Below are positions 31,471 through 40,588 of a stretch of DNA of 64,000 nucleotides, one piece after another. Every line of letters begins with the position of its first letter. Position 1 is the stretch's first letter. This DNA comes from JASHPR01 sp963844655 (lineage in GTDB: Bacteria > Actinomycetota > Actinomycetes > Streptosporangiales > Streptosporangiaceae). Where the stretch lies: NCBI GenBank assembly GCA_963844655.1, contig CAWJPA010000009.1:761193-825192 (forward strand), in the 5' to 3' direction. A program made the position numbers and the translations under genes. Below the pieces are notes generated by a model. That model ran no database searches. It saw only the letters and a list, made by a program, of their open reading frames with translations, and was not told where the DNA came from.

Positions 31471-32875
31471 ATGCTCTGGTACGCGGCCGCGGCCGCGCTG
31501 GCGCTCTGGCTGTTGCTGCTGGGGTACGCGGCCGTCGCGGCCCGGCCCCGCTGGACCCGCCCGGCACCCCCGTCGCTCGCGCTCCGCGCTGAGCCGCCCG
31601 CCGTGGTCAGCCTGCTGGCCGGCCGGCTGGGTTCCCGTGGCGGCGCTCGCGGCCGACTTCCGGCCCGCCGGGCGGCGCCGCCAGGTCGGGGATGACCTGC
31701 ATCGCTTCGCGGCGCAGGTCCGGTCAGAAGCGGTCAGACGCGGCCTGGTGTCCCGGGTGCCCGGCGGGCCACCGCTGCTCATCCTCGGGGTGCTCGGCGC
31801 GGTTCCGCTGCTGCTGGGCGCGGCCGCCCTGACCAGAATCCACAGCGCGGCCGACGCGTTCCTCACCGCCGCCGGCCTCTACCTGGTCCTGCTGTCCTGC
31901 CTCCGGCTGCTGCGGCGGGACCGGCCCACGCGGGCCGGGCGGGCCGCCCTCGCCGGGTGGCTCGGCTTCCGGCGCGCGCTGACCGACCTGGACCGGGCCG
32001 GGGTCCTCAGGACGGCGCTGTTCATCTCAGGTGACAGGCGAGCGGGCTACGCGATGGCTCTCGGCGCGGCCCCGGCCGCGGCGGCCGCGTTCCGGCCGGG
32101 CGGCGCCGGGGCCTGGTCCAGCCACGGCGGCTGGTGGCATCAGGTCGATGTCGGCGGCCAGGGCGGCAGGCGCCGGTCGCGGCGGTGGCGGCAGCCCGCC
32201 GTGACCGCGCTCGACGGCCAGGTCGTCAAGCGCTGGATCGAGGTCGTCAGGGACGATGACGGGCCGCTGTACCGCTACTGGGTGGCGATCGACGACGGCC
32301 AGCGCGACCGGGCCTGGACGCTGCACACCTCGGAAGGGCTCTACGAGGAGGTCAGGGTCGGCCTCGCGGTGCAGGCGCAGGTCGACCCACGGCGGGGCTG
32401 GCCGACCGGGCTGGACCCGCGCGAACCGGACGCGGCAGGCCGGGAACTGGCCGGGGCTGCCCGCCGGCAGGCCAGCCGGTTCGGCCTCCCCGCCCCGGCC
32501 ACGCTGGTCACCGCCGAGGACGCGGCGGAGCTCATAGGCGGGCCGGTGCGCGGCTCGGACCTCATCGCGGCCTTTATGTGGCGGCCGGCTCAGGCCAGCC
32601 GGCCCACCGTCCTGGTCCAGATCGCGTCGCCCCGGATAGGGAGCCTGACGGTCCGGCACGCCCGCAGGAACGGGCAGCCGGTCGCCGGCCTCACGGGCCC
32701 GTCTGGCTGGCTGGTCGACGGCGGCAAACTCGTGCTGGAGTGCCCGCACGGCATGGTGTCGGTCCGCCTGGACGGCGGGCCGCCCGGGGATGCCGCGCTG
32801 GCCCTCACCCGGCTCGCCCCGGTCATCGCCGCCCGCCTGCCGTTACCCGCCGAGCCCGACGCCACCCACGCCTGA
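31471..32875 (+). pseudogene. DUF2207-like membrane protein, apparently split by a frameshift
   Basis: An ATG at 31471 opens a frame reading MLWYAAAAALALWLLLLGYAAVAA, RPRWTRP, then EPPAVVSLLAGRLG, the start of a DUF2207-type membrane protein. That frame ends at 31695. From a GTG at 31637 another frame runs to 32875 (412 residues): DDLHRFAAQVRSEAVRRGLV, two membrane segments (LLILGVLGAVPLLLGAAAL, AADAFLTAAGLYLVLLSC), and a long soluble part (VVKRWIEVVRDDDGPLYRYWVAIDD). One extra base near 31633 would join them. The middle domain of DUF2207 is short, so an internal deletion is also likely. The 412-residue piece alone may still be expressed. Confidence 0.55.
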
Positions 32876-32971
32876 CCCGCCTGGCCTCCCGCAGCGCAAC
32901 CGCCCGCCGAGCCCGCCGGCGCCCAGCCCCGAGCGGCCGCAGCCGAACCCGACGCCGCCCAGGCCCCGCCT

Positions 32972-33028
32972 TCCATGATCGTGGAGACTTTGTGTCAAAT
33001 AGCGCATGTAATCGACCACGATCATGGA
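32972..33028. repeat. 13-bp inverted repeat with 31-base spacer
   Basis: TCCATGATCGTGG (32972-32984) and CCACGATCATGGA (33016-33028) are perfect inverted copies around an AT-rich spacer. The 57-bp unit lies between two genes, 62 bases before the oxidoreductase start. Elements with CATGATCGTGG ends look like the dispersed palindromic repeats I know from large actinomycete genomes, but copy number cannot be judged here. Confidence 0.65.
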
Positions 33029-33089
33029 GCGTGGCGGGCGGGCACGGGAGCGCGGGCCGCGGGTGGCGCGCGGGAGCGGAGGTGAGGGC

Positions 33090-34436
33090 GTGGCGGGACC
33101 GGTGACGTTGGCGGTGCTCGGCGTCGGGGCCCGGGGCAGCATGTTCGCCGGCTTCGCCGAGCGGTTCACCGACCGGGCCCGGGTGGTGGCGATCGCCGAC
33201 CCGCGGGAGAGCCGGCGTGACGCGCTGGCCGGGCGGCTGGGGGTCGCCGCCGGGCGGCGGTTCGGCGACTGGCGGGACCTGGCCGGCCAGGGACGGCTGG
33301 CCGACGCGGTGGTGGTGGCCACGCCGGATCGCGAGCACGCGGCCGCCGCGGCCCGGTTCGCCGAGCTCGGCTACCACGTGCTGCTGGAGAAACCGATCGC
33401 GCCGACCTGGGCGGAATGCGTCGCCGTGGTGGACGCGGTGGAGCAGGCCGGGGTCATCTTCGCGGTGTGCCACGTGATGCGGTACACGGCCTACACCGAG
33501 GCGGTGCACCGGGTCGTGGCCCAGGGCCGGGTGGGCGAGATCGCGGGGATCGAGCACCTGGAGCCGGTCGGCTGGTGGCACTTCGCCCACTCGTACGTGC
33601 GCGGCAACTGGCGCCGGGCCGACCAGTCCGGGCCCAGCGTGCTGACCAAATGCTGCCACGACCTCGACTGGCTCCGCTTCATCGTGGGCCGGCCCCCGGT
33701 CACCGTGTCCAGCCGGGGCGGGCTGCGCCACTTCACGGCGGCGAACCGCCCGGCCGGTGCCGCCGACCGCTGCCTGGACTGCGCCGTGGAGCCGGACTGC
33801 CCGTACTCGGCCACCCGGCTCTACCTCGGGTTCCTGGGCCAGCCCAAGCGCGAGACCTGGCCGCTGTCGGTGATCACCACCGACCTGACCGAGGACGGCC
33901 TCCGGCAGGCACTGCGCGACGGGCCGTACGGGCGCTGCGTCTACGCCTGCGACAACGACGTGGCGGACCACCAGGTCGTCATGATCGAGTTCGAGGGCGG
34001 GGCCACGGCCACGCTGACCATGAGCGCCCTCACCCCGTACGCCCGGCGCCGCACCCGGATCATGGGCTCGCGAGGGTTCCTGGAGGGCGACGGCCACCAG
34101 CTCACGCTGACCGACTTTGTCACGGGGCAGGCCGAGCCGGTGCCGGTGGACGGCACGGGGACCGGTGACCCGCGGGCCGGGTGGGCGGACGTCGGCGGCG
34201 GGCACGGCGGCGGCGATTTCGGCGTGATCAGCGCGTTCGTCGACGCGGTCGCGTCCGGGGACCGGTCGTTCATCCGCTCCGGCCCGCGGGAGTCCCTGGA
34301 CAGCCACCTGATGGCGTTCGCGGCCGAGCGCAGCCGGCAGACCGGGGCGCCGGTGCGGCTGGAGCGGGAGCCGGGGTCGGCCGGGCCGGGCGGGCCCGGG
34401 TCGGCCGGGCCAGGCGGGCCCGCGTCGGCCGGGTAG
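33090..34436 (+). CDS. Gfo/Idh/MocA-family oxidoreductase
   Basis: A 448-residue NAD(P)-dependent oxidoreductase: LGVGARGSMFAGFAERF dinucleotide fold, ADPRESR, ATPDREHAAAA, EKPIAPTWAEC with the catalytic Lys, and CCHDLDWLRF for the His/Asp pair. The C-terminal domain contains CLDCAVEPDCPYS and GRCVYACDNDV, two Cys sets that may bind zinc, as in the sub-group with a Cys-rich insert. The last 25 residues are a Gly-Ser-Ala-Pro repeat from expanded DNA. GTG at 33090 behind GGAGGTGAGG. The substrate is likely a sugar or inositol, not resolved. Confidence 0.87.
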   Translation: MAGPVTLAVLGVGARGSMFAGFAERFTDRARVVAIADPRESRRDALAGRLGVAAGRRFGDWRDLAGQGRLADAVVVATPDREHAAAAARFAELGYHVLLEKPIAPTWAECVAVVDAVEQAGVIFAVCHVMRYTAYTEAVHRVVAQGRVGEIAGIEHLEPVGWWHFAHSYVRGNWRRADQSGPSVLTKCCHDLDWLRFIVGRPPVTVSSRGGLRHFTAANRPAGAADRCLDCAVEPDCPYSATRLYLGFLGQPKRETWPLSVITTDLTEDGLRQALRDGPYGRCVYACDNDVADHQVVMIEFEGGATATLTMSALTPYARRRTRIMGSRGFLEGDGHQLTLTDFVTGQAEPVPVDGTGTGDPRAGWADVGGGHGGGDFGVISAFVDAVASGDRSFIRSGPRESLDSHLMAFAAERSRQTGAPVRLEREPGSAGPGGPGSAGPGGPASAG

Positions 34437-34448
34437 GACAGCGCCGGG

Positions 34449-34560
34449 TCTGGCGGGCAGGGCCGCCTCGGCGTCGGCCGGGTCGATGCCGGCGAGCGGC
34501 GCCGGTCAGGCGGGCAGGGCCGCCTCGGCGTCGGCCGGGTCGACGGCGGCGAGCGGCGCC
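34449..34560. repeat. 57-bp direct duplication of the GMC gene 3' end
   Basis: About 55 bases (34449-34503) are repeated at 34506-34560 with only a few mismatches. The right copy is the end of the GMC oxidoreductase gene including its stop (34506-34508). The left copy lies beyond the stop, next to the Gly/Ser-Ala-Pro repeat tail of the convergent oxidoreductase (from about 34373), which shares the GCGTCGGCCGGGT core. Confidence 0.9.
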
Positions 34561-36146
34561 CGCCCCGCGATCAGGTCCGCCGCCTTCTCGGCAATCGCGA
34601 TCGTCGGCGCGTTGGTGTTGCCGCGCGGCACGGTCGGCATGACCGAGGCGTCAATCACCCGCAGCCCGTCGATCCCCCGGACCCGCAGCTCTGGGTCGAC
34701 CACGCTGGCCAGCCTGCTCGCGGCCAGCTTGGAGTCGCCGCCCATCGCGCAGGTGCCGACCGGGTGGTAGATGGTGGTCAGGTTGCGCCGGACGTAGTCC
34801 CTGATGTCGGTGTCGGTGCGGACGCCGTCACCGGGCGCGAGTTCGGACTTGCAGATCTTGGACATCGGCCGCGCGGCCGCGAACTCCCTGGCCATCTGGA
34901 TCCCGGCGACCAGCGGGTCGATGTCGGGCCCGTGGGACAGGTAGGCCGGGTCGATCAGCGGCTTGTGCCGCGGGTCGGCGCTGCGGAGCCGGATCCGGCC
35001 ACGGCTGCCCACCGCGACCAGGGTCACAAGCAGCGAGAGCGCCCGGATCGACGGGTCGGTGAGCCCGCCGTTCTGGTACGGCGTGGGCAGCGCGTGCCAC
35101 TGGATGTCGGGTGCGGGCAGCCCCTCCTCCGAGCGGCTGAACCCGCCGGCCTCGGCCACGTTGGTGGTCAGCGGCCCGGAGTGCAGCAGCTGCCACCGGG
35201 CCAGGTTCCTCGCGCCCGCCTGCTCCCAGAGCCCGCGTGACCTGGGGGTGTACCACATGGCCGGCACCATGGGGTGATCGGACAGGTTCGCGCCCACCCC
35301 GGGGATGTCCGCCATGACCGCGATGTCGTGGGAGCGCAGATGGTCGGCGGGGCCGATCCCGGACAGCATGAGCAGCTGCGGGCTGCCGATCGCCCCGCAG
35401 GCCACGATGACCTCGCTCTCGGCCCGGGCCGTCTCGGCCACGCCCCGCAGCAGGTAGTGCACGCCGACGGCGCGGAGCCCGGCCAGCGCTATGCCGGTCA
35501 CCAGGGCGTCGGTCAGCACGGTCAGGTTGGGCCGGTCGGCGACCGGGTGCAGGTAGGCGTCGGCCGCCGACCAGCGGCGGCCGCCGCGCTGCGTCACCTG
35601 GTAGAACCCGACACCGTCCTGCTTGCGGCCGTTGAAGTCGTCGTTGGCCTCCTGGCCGGCCTGGCGGGCCGCGTCCACGAACGCGGTGGTCAGCGCCGAC
35701 TTGTGCTTCGGGTCCTGCACGCTGAGCGGGCCTCCGGCTCCGTGGAAGGCGGAGGCACCGCGGGAGTTGCCCTCGGCCCGGAGGAAGTACGGCAGCAGCT
35801 CGGTGTAGCCCCAGCCTTCGCAGCCGTAGTCATCGCGCCAGGTGTCGTAGTCGTACCGGTTGCCGCGGATGTAGATCATCGCGTTAATCGAGGAAGATCC
35901 GCCGAGGGTCCGGCCCCTGGGCCAGTAGATAGAGCGGCCGCCCGCGCGCTCCTGCGTGGTGGTCTGGTAGTTCCAGTCGTAGGTGCTCTGGAAGAGCGTG
36001 TTGATGGCGGCCGGGATGTGGATCTCATCGGCGTCGTCGGGCGGCCCGGCCTCGAGCAGCAGCACGCGCGTGGCGGGGTTCTCGCTCAGCCGCGCGGCGA
36101 GGACACAGCCGGCGCTTCCAGCACCGACGATGACGTAGTCATACAC
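34506..36146 (-). CDS. GMC-family FAD oxidoreductase (choline dehydrogenase-like)
   Basis: A 546-residue flavoenzyme. The N-terminus YDYVIVGAGSAGCVLAARLSE binds FAD. GMC signatures are GRTLGGSSSINAMIYIRGN and GAIGSPQLLMLSGIGP. The catalytic His lies in IYHPVGTCAMG, with NTNAPT near the C-terminus. The family oxidises alcohols to aldehydes, e.g. choline, PEG or sugars. It is convergent with the Gfo/Idh/MocA gene across a repeat-filled junction. ATG at 36146. An aldehyde dehydrogenase lies 3 kb away, so a two-step oxidation is possible but speculative. Confidence 0.9.
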   Translation of the reverse strand: MYDYVIVGAGSAGCVLAARLSENPATRVLLLEAGPPDDADEIHIPAAINTLFQSTYDWNYQTTTQERAGGRSIYWPRGRTLGGSSSINAMIYIRGNRYDYDTWRDDYGCEGWGYTELLPYFLRAEGNSRGASAFHGAGGPLSVQDPKHKSALTTAFVDAARQAGQEANDDFNGRKQDGVGFYQVTQRGGRRWSAADAYLHPVADRPNLTVLTDALVTGIALAGLRAVGVHYLLRGVAETARAESEVIVACGAIGSPQLLMLSGIGPADHLRSHDIAVMADIPGVGANLSDHPMVPAMWYTPRSRGLWEQAGARNLARWQLLHSGPLTTNVAEAGGFSRSEEGLPAPDIQWHALPTPYQNGGLTDPSIRALSLLVTLVAVGSRGRIRLRSADPRHKPLIDPAYLSHGPDIDPLVAGIQMAREFAAARPMSKICKSELAPGDGVRTDTDIRDYVRRNLTTIYHPVGTCAMGGDSKLAASRLASVVDPELRVRGIDGLRVIDASVMPTVPRGNTNAPTIAIAEKAADLIAGRAPLAAVDPADAEAALPA

Positions 36147-36724
36147 GGCCGTCTCCCGACCCCTGTCCGGACATGTGCAGAGATACCACTACTCATACCA
36201 GGAGCGCTGACGCGGGGACCCGGGAAACCGGGCAGCCGATGAGTCGTGAATGCCGGCGGGAAGCCAAGCGCGCCCCCGGCCAAGGCCGGGGGCGCGCTCC
36301 CCCCACAATGTTCGGCCGGCTCCGGCCCCCGGCGGGCCCCCGAGATCCGCCGGAGGTATCCACGCGAGCTGGCCTGCGGACCTGAGGTCCGCCTCCAGGC
36401 CGTCACCCCCGTTTCGGCCTGGTCAGGGCAATCACCTTTCGGTGGCCGCAACCGCCATCAACGGCGATGCCGGCCGACCGCCCCCCGTGATCACCCTTCG
36501 TGCACCAACGATGCCACATCGTGGTGTCTATGTGAATACCCCAGGTCAGAAGCCTAAACCCTGAAACTAGATCTTGCTCGGGGCAATCTGCGCACAGCAT
36601 CCGAACCCCGTATGCCACAGGGGTTTCGGCCACACGTGGTCGCTATTAAAGACGCGCTCAATCATGATCATCGGGCTGGCCGGCCGTCGCCGGATGCGCG
36701 GTCCGGGCCGCTACGGTGGATGCC
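36147..36724. other. 578-base divergent intergenic region with long hairpin
   Basis: No convincing gene is present. It contains a perfect 15-bp inverted repeat, AGCGCGCCCCCGGCC and its complement (36267-36281 and 36284-36298), with a two-base loop. A weaker dyad lies at 36600-36627 (CGAACCCC / GGGGTTTCG). The right half (36500-36670) is AT-richer and probably carries the promoter of the adenosyltransferase gene. I looked for a cobalamin riboswitch and found none of its conserved boxes. Confidence 0.55.
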
Positions 36725-37321
36725 ATGCCCCACGATCGCCAGGAAACCCCCGTCGTGCTCTCCCGCATCTACACCCGGACCGGGGATGACGGCACCACGG
36801 CGCTGGGCGACGGCAGCCGCGCGGCCAAGACCGACCCGAGGCTCACCGCCTATGCCGATGTCGACGAGGCGAACTGCGCGATCGGGCTGGCCGCCACCCT
36901 GGGCGGGCTGCCCGACGCGATCACCGGCCTGCTCATCCGGCTGCAGAACGATCTCTTCGACGTGGGCGCCGACCTGTGCAACCCGGTGGCCGAGCAGCCG
37001 CCGTACCCACCGCTGCGCATCGATGAGGAGTACGTCACCCGGCTCGAGCAGGCGTGCGACGAGTACAACGAGGGCCTGCCGGTGCTGCGGAGCTTCGTGC
37101 TGCCTGGCGGCAGCCAGGGCGCCGCGCTGCTGCACACGGCCAGGGCCACGGTCCGGCGCGCGGAACGCAGCGCGTGGGCGGCCATGCAGGCGCACGGGCC
37201 GGCCGTGAGCCCGCTGCCGGCCAAGTACCTGAACCGGCTCTCCGACCTGCTGTTCATCCTCGCCCGGCGGGCTAACGAGCCCGGCGGTGACCTGCTGTGG
37301 AAGCCCGGCGGCGAACGCTAG
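36725..37321 (+). CDS. ATP:cob(I)alamin adenosyltransferase, PduO type
   Basis: A 198-residue enzyme that makes adenosylcobalamin, the cofactor of the mutase encoded at 9-10.6 kb. Family motifs: IYTRTGDDGTTALGDGSR (ATP site), DVDEANCAIGLA, LQNDLFDVGADL, FVLPGGS, and RRAERSAWAA with the conserved Arg/Glu region, then YLNRLSDLLFILAR. ATG at 36725, with GTG three codons upstream as an alternative. It is convergent with DUF2550 with a 4-base overlap. Confidence 0.93.
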   Translation: MPHDRQETPVVLSRIYTRTGDDGTTALGDGSRAAKTDPRLTAYADVDEANCAIGLAATLGGLPDAITGLLIRLQNDLFDVGADLCNPVAEQPPYPPLRIDEEYVTRLEQACDEYNEGLPVLRSFVLPGGSQGAALLHTARATVRRAERSAWAAMQAHGPAVSPLPAKYLNRLSDLLFILARRANEPGGDLLWKPGGER

Positions 37322-37764
37322 CGGAACTCGGTCACCTGACCCGGCGGGGCCGCTTCCAGCCAGGCCAGGAACCCGGTCAGCGCGTCGTCGCTGAGCGCGA
37401 ACTCGATGCGCCCGGTGCCGTTGCCTGTGTCGCACTCCACCACCACCGCGCCGGGCCCGAGGCTGGTGGTCTCGGCCGCGTCGGCCAGGCGGGAGACCAC
37501 GCTCAGCCCGCGCCGGGCGTAGACCTCACCCGGCCGCAGCCGGAAGCCGAAGATCGGATACCAGCACAGCTGGTCGCCCCGGTAGGAGGCCACCCCGAGC
37601 CGCCAGTGCCGGTCGCTGCCGCGGCGCAGGGCGCAGTCGACACTCCCGCCGCTGCGCTCGATCAGCGTCCGGCGGACGGCGATGCCGGTGGCGCAGGCCA
37701 GCGCGATCGCCAGGATGACGACGAGGAGCCAGCCGGCATCGAGTGCTGCTCGCCCCCCTAGCAA
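37318..37764 (-). CDS. DUF2550 membrane protein
   Basis: A 148-residue protein with one N-terminal membrane helix (LLVVILAIALACATGIAVRRTLI) and a soluble part containing WRLGVASYRGDQLCWYPIFGFRLRP, the DUF2550 core found next to ATP synthase operons in actinobacteria. Function is unknown. It lies 27 bases downstream of atpC on the same strand and may be read through from the atp operon. Confidence 0.9.
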   Translation of the reverse strand: MLGGRAALDAGWLLVVILAIALACATGIAVRRTLIERSGGSVDCALRRGSDRHWRLGVASYRGDQLCWYPIFGFRLRPGEVYARRGLSVVSRLADAAETTSLGPGAVVVECDTGNGTGRIEFALSDDALTGFLAWLEAAPPGQVTEFR

Positions 37765-37791
37765 TCCCGGCCCTCTCCGCGCCGACCCTCG

Positions 37792-38211
37792 TCAGGGCCG
37801 GTCGGCGGAATCGCCGGCGGCTCTGAGCAGCGCTCTGAAGTACCGGACGTCCGTGGACTCCTCGTCCCCCTGACCCGAGGCGCCCGCGTCCTGCAGCGCA
37901 TCATCGAGTGCGGCCTGGGCGGCCTGGCGGTCGACCTCACGGCCGAGCTGCGCGTGGCGGGCCAGGACCGATACCCGGTCATCGGCGACGGAGAAGAAGC
38001 CGCCGCCCACCGCGGCGATGATCTGGCCGCTCGCGTTCCCGCCCTCCTCGGGCGTGATCCGGACCACGCTGCCCTCGGCCAGGATGCCGAGCACAGGCGT
38101 GTGGCCGGTCAGCACGCCGATGTCCCCGTCCAGGGTCTTGGCGATCACCATCTGGGCCGGTCCGGCCCAGATCTCACCCTCGGGGACAACCAGCTCCACC
38201 TGAAGTGTCAT
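37792..38211 (-). CDS. atpC: ATP synthase epsilon subunit
   Basis: A 139-residue F1 subunit: VELVVPEGEIWAGPAQMVIAKTLDGDIGVLTGHTPVLGIL and FFSVADDRVSVLARHA, the conserved beta-barrel, with a helical C-terminus shortened and Asp/Gly-rich. It couples the gamma shaft to the c-ring and can inhibit ATP hydrolysis. ATG at 38211 overlaps the atpD stop (ATGA). It is the last gene of the operon. Confidence 0.95.
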   Translation of the reverse strand: MTLQVELVVPEGEIWAGPAQMVIAKTLDGDIGVLTGHTPVLGILAEGSVVRITPEEGGNASGQIIAAVGGGFFSVADDRVSVLARHAQLGREVDRQAAQAALDDALQDAGASGQGDEESTDVRYFRALLRAAGDSADRP

Positions 38212-39668
38212 GACCGCTCCAGCTCCCTGGCCTTCCTCTCCACGTCCTCGATCCCGCCGCACATGAAGAACGCCTGCTCGGGAAGGTTGTCGTACTTGCC
38301 CTCGGTGATGGCCTTGAACGAGGAGATCGTCTCGTCCAGCGGCACGAACACCCCGGGCTGCCCGGTGAACTGCTCGGCGACGAACATGGGGTGGGACAGG
38401 AACCGCTCGATCCGCCGGGCGCGCTGCACGGTGACCCGGTCTTCCTCGGAGAGCTCGTCGATGCCGAGGATCGCGATGATGTCCTGCAGTTCCTTGTACC
38501 GCTGCAGGATCCGCTGCACCTCGCGGGCGACCGCGTAGTGCTCCTCGCCCACGTAGGCCGCGCTCAGGATCCGCGAGGTCGAGTCGAGCGGGTCCACGGC
38601 CGGGAAGATCCCCTTCTGGGTGATCTCGCGGGAGAGCACCGTGGTGGCGTCCAGGTGCGCGAACGTGGTGTGCGGGGCCGGGTCGGTGATGTCGTCGGCG
38701 GGGACGTAGATGGCCTGCATCGACGTGATCGAGTGACCCCGGGTCGAGGTGATCCGCTCCTGCAGCTGGCCCATCTCGTCGGCCAGCGTCGGCTGGTAGC
38801 CCACCGCCGACGGCATCCGGCCGAGCAGCGTGGAGACCTCGGAGCCCGCCTGGGTGAACCGGAAGATGTTGTCGATGAACAGCAGCACGTCCTGGCCCTG
38901 GACGTCGCGGAAATACTCCGCCATGGTGAGCGCGGACAGGCCGACCCGGAGCCTTGTGCCCGGCGGCTCGTCCATCTGGCCGAAGACCAGCGCGGTGTCC
39001 TTGATGACGTTGGACTCGGTCATCTCGATGAACAGGTCATTGCCCTCGCGGGTCCGCTCGCCGACGCCCGCGAAGACCGAGACGCCGCCGAAGTTCTTCG
39101 CGACCCGGGTGATCATCTCCTGGATCAGCACGGTCTTGCCCACGCCCGCCCCGCCGAACAGGCCGATCTTGCCGCCCCGTACGTACGGGGTGAGCAGGTC
39201 GAGAACCTTGATTCCGGTCTCCAGGATCTCGGTTCTCGCCTCCAGCTGGTCAAAGTCGGGCGGGTTCCGGTGGATCCCCCACCGCTCGGTGACCTCCAGC
39301 GAGGACGTCGGCACGTCCAGGGTCTCGCCCAGGACGTTGAACACGTGGCCCTTGGTCACGTCCCCCACCGGCACCGAGATCGGGCCGCCGGTGTCGGATA
39401 CCTGAGCGTCCCGCACCAGGCCGTCGGTCGGCTGCATGGAGATGGCGCGGATCACGTTGTCGCCGATGTCCTGAGCGACCTCGAGGGTCAGCGTCCGGGA
39501 CTCATCGGCCAGATGCACGTCCACCTTCAGGGCGTTGTAGATGCCGGGAATCTGATCAGCCGGGAATTCCACGTCAACCACGGGACCGATGACCCGCACG
39601 ACCCGGCCGGTGCCTCCGGGCGCGGCATCCCCGTTCTCGCCTGCGGTCTTTTCTTCGGTAGTGGTCAT
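38208..39668 (-). CDS. atpD: ATP synthase beta subunit
   Basis: A 486-residue catalytic F1 subunit. P-loop GGAGVGKTVLI, GERTREGNDLF with the catalytic Glu, LLFIDNIFRFTQAGSEVS for Walker B, and the C-terminal VAEQFTG...EGKYDNLPEQAFFM. The ATG at 39668 gives the N-terminus MTTTEE seen in Streptomyces. A GTG at 39680 overlaps the atpG stop (TAGTG) just after GGGAG and could be the real coupled start, adding four residues. Confidence 0.96.
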   Translation of the reverse strand: MTTTEEKTAGENGDAAPGGTGRVVRVIGPVVDVEFPADQIPGIYNALKVDVHLADESRTLTLEVAQDIGDNVIRAISMQPTDGLVRDAQVSDTGGPISVPVGDVTKGHVFNVLGETLDVPTSSLEVTERWGIHRNPPDFDQLEARTEILETGIKVLDLLTPYVRGGKIGLFGGAGVGKTVLIQEMITRVAKNFGGVSVFAGVGERTREGNDLFIEMTESNVIKDTALVFGQMDEPPGTRLRVGLSALTMAEYFRDVQGQDVLLFIDNIFRFTQAGSEVSTLLGRMPSAVGYQPTLADEMGQLQERITSTRGHSITSMQAIYVPADDITDPAPHTTFAHLDATTVLSREITQKGIFPAVDPLDSTSRILSAAYVGEEHYAVAREVQRILQRYKELQDIIAILGIDELSEEDRVTVQRARRIERFLSHPMFVAEQFTGQPGVFVPLDETISSFKAITEGKYDNLPEQAFFMCGGIEDVERKARELERS

Positions 39669-39679
39669 GGCGATGCTCA

Positions 39680-40588
39680 CTATCTCCCTGTGATCGACTC
39701 GGCCAGCGCGTTGGCGCCCCCGACGATCTCGCTGATTTCCTGCGTGATCTCGGCCTGTCGGGCCTTGTTGGCTTCAAGAGTGAGCTGATCGAGCAGCTCG
39801 TTGGCGTTGTCCGTGGCCGACTTCATCGCGCGGCGTCTCGCTGCGATCTCGGCGGCGGCCGCGTCGAGCAGCGCGGCGAAGATCCGGCTCTCCACGTACC
39901 ACGGCAGCAGGGCGTTGAGCACGTCCTCCGGGGACGGTTCGAATTCGTAGATCGGCAATGCCCCGCTGGGCGGGGTCTCCGTCGTCTCCTCGATCTCGAG
40001 CGGCAGGATCCGCCGGATCACCGGGCGCTGTGTGAGCATGGACACGAACTCGGTATGCACCAGGTGGATCTCGTCCACGCCGCCTTCGCTGGCGGGCCGC
40101 TCAAACGCCTCGAGAAGCGCGGCCGTGATCTCGCTGGCGTTCGCGTTCGCCGGGGTTTCGGAGAAGCCGCTCCACTCTCCGCCCATCTCACGCTGGCGGA
40201 ACCGGTGCCAGGTGATGCCCTTCCGCCCGGACACGTACGGCACCGACTCGACGCCTTGCTCCTGGAGCAGCATCCGCAGCCCCTGAGCCTCGCGCAGGAC
40301 ACTGGAGTTGTAGCCGCCGGCGAAGCCGCGGTCGCTGGTCAGGATCAGCACCGCCGCGCGGGTGGGGTTGGCCCGCTCTGTGGTGAGCGGATGGTCGATC
40401 TGCGACGACCGGCTGACCACGGCCTCGACCGCGGCGGTGAGCTCGCGCGCGTACGGTTCCGCATCACGCGCCCGCTGCTGGGCCTTGATGATCCGCGAGG
40501 ACGCGATGAGCTCCTGGGCACGGGTGATCTTGGCGGTGGACTGTACCGTCCTGATCCGCCGCCTGACCAGGCGAAGCTGTGCTCCCAC
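39680..40588 (-). CDS. atpG: ATP synthase gamma subunit
   Basis: A 302-residue central shaft subunit. The N-terminal coiled coil (LRLVRRRIRTVQSTAKITRAQELIASSRI), the Rossmann-like middle (ILTSDRGFAGGYNS) and the C-terminal helix (RRRAMKSATDNANELLDQLTLEANKARQAEITQEISEIVGGANAL) are all intact. Rotation of this subunit drives ATP synthesis. It starts one base after the atpA stop. Confidence 0.96.
   Translation of the reverse strand: MGAQLRLVRRRIRTVQSTAKITRAQELIASSRIIKAQQRARDAEPYARELTAAVEAVVSRSSQIDHPLTTERANPTRAAVLILTSDRGFAGGYNSSVLREAQGLRMLLQEQGVESVPYVSGRKGITWHRFRQREMGGEWSGFSETPANANASEITAALLEAFERPASEGGVDEIHLVHTEFVSMLTQRPVIRRILPLEIEETTETPPSGALPIYEFEPSPEDVLNALLPWYVESRIFAALLDAAAAEIAARRRAMKSATDNANELLDQLTLEANKARQAEITQEISEIVGGANALAESITGR

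Noticed and set aside
36246..36564. Two short overlapping plus-strand frames in the GMC/adenosyltransferase gap
   Set aside because: Both run through the GC hairpin, lack ribosome-binding sites and show random Pro/Arg composition.
36147..36724. Cobalamin riboswitch upstream of the adenosyltransferase
   Set aside because: The conserved B12 box and the other core boxes could not be found on either strand; only plain hairpins are present.
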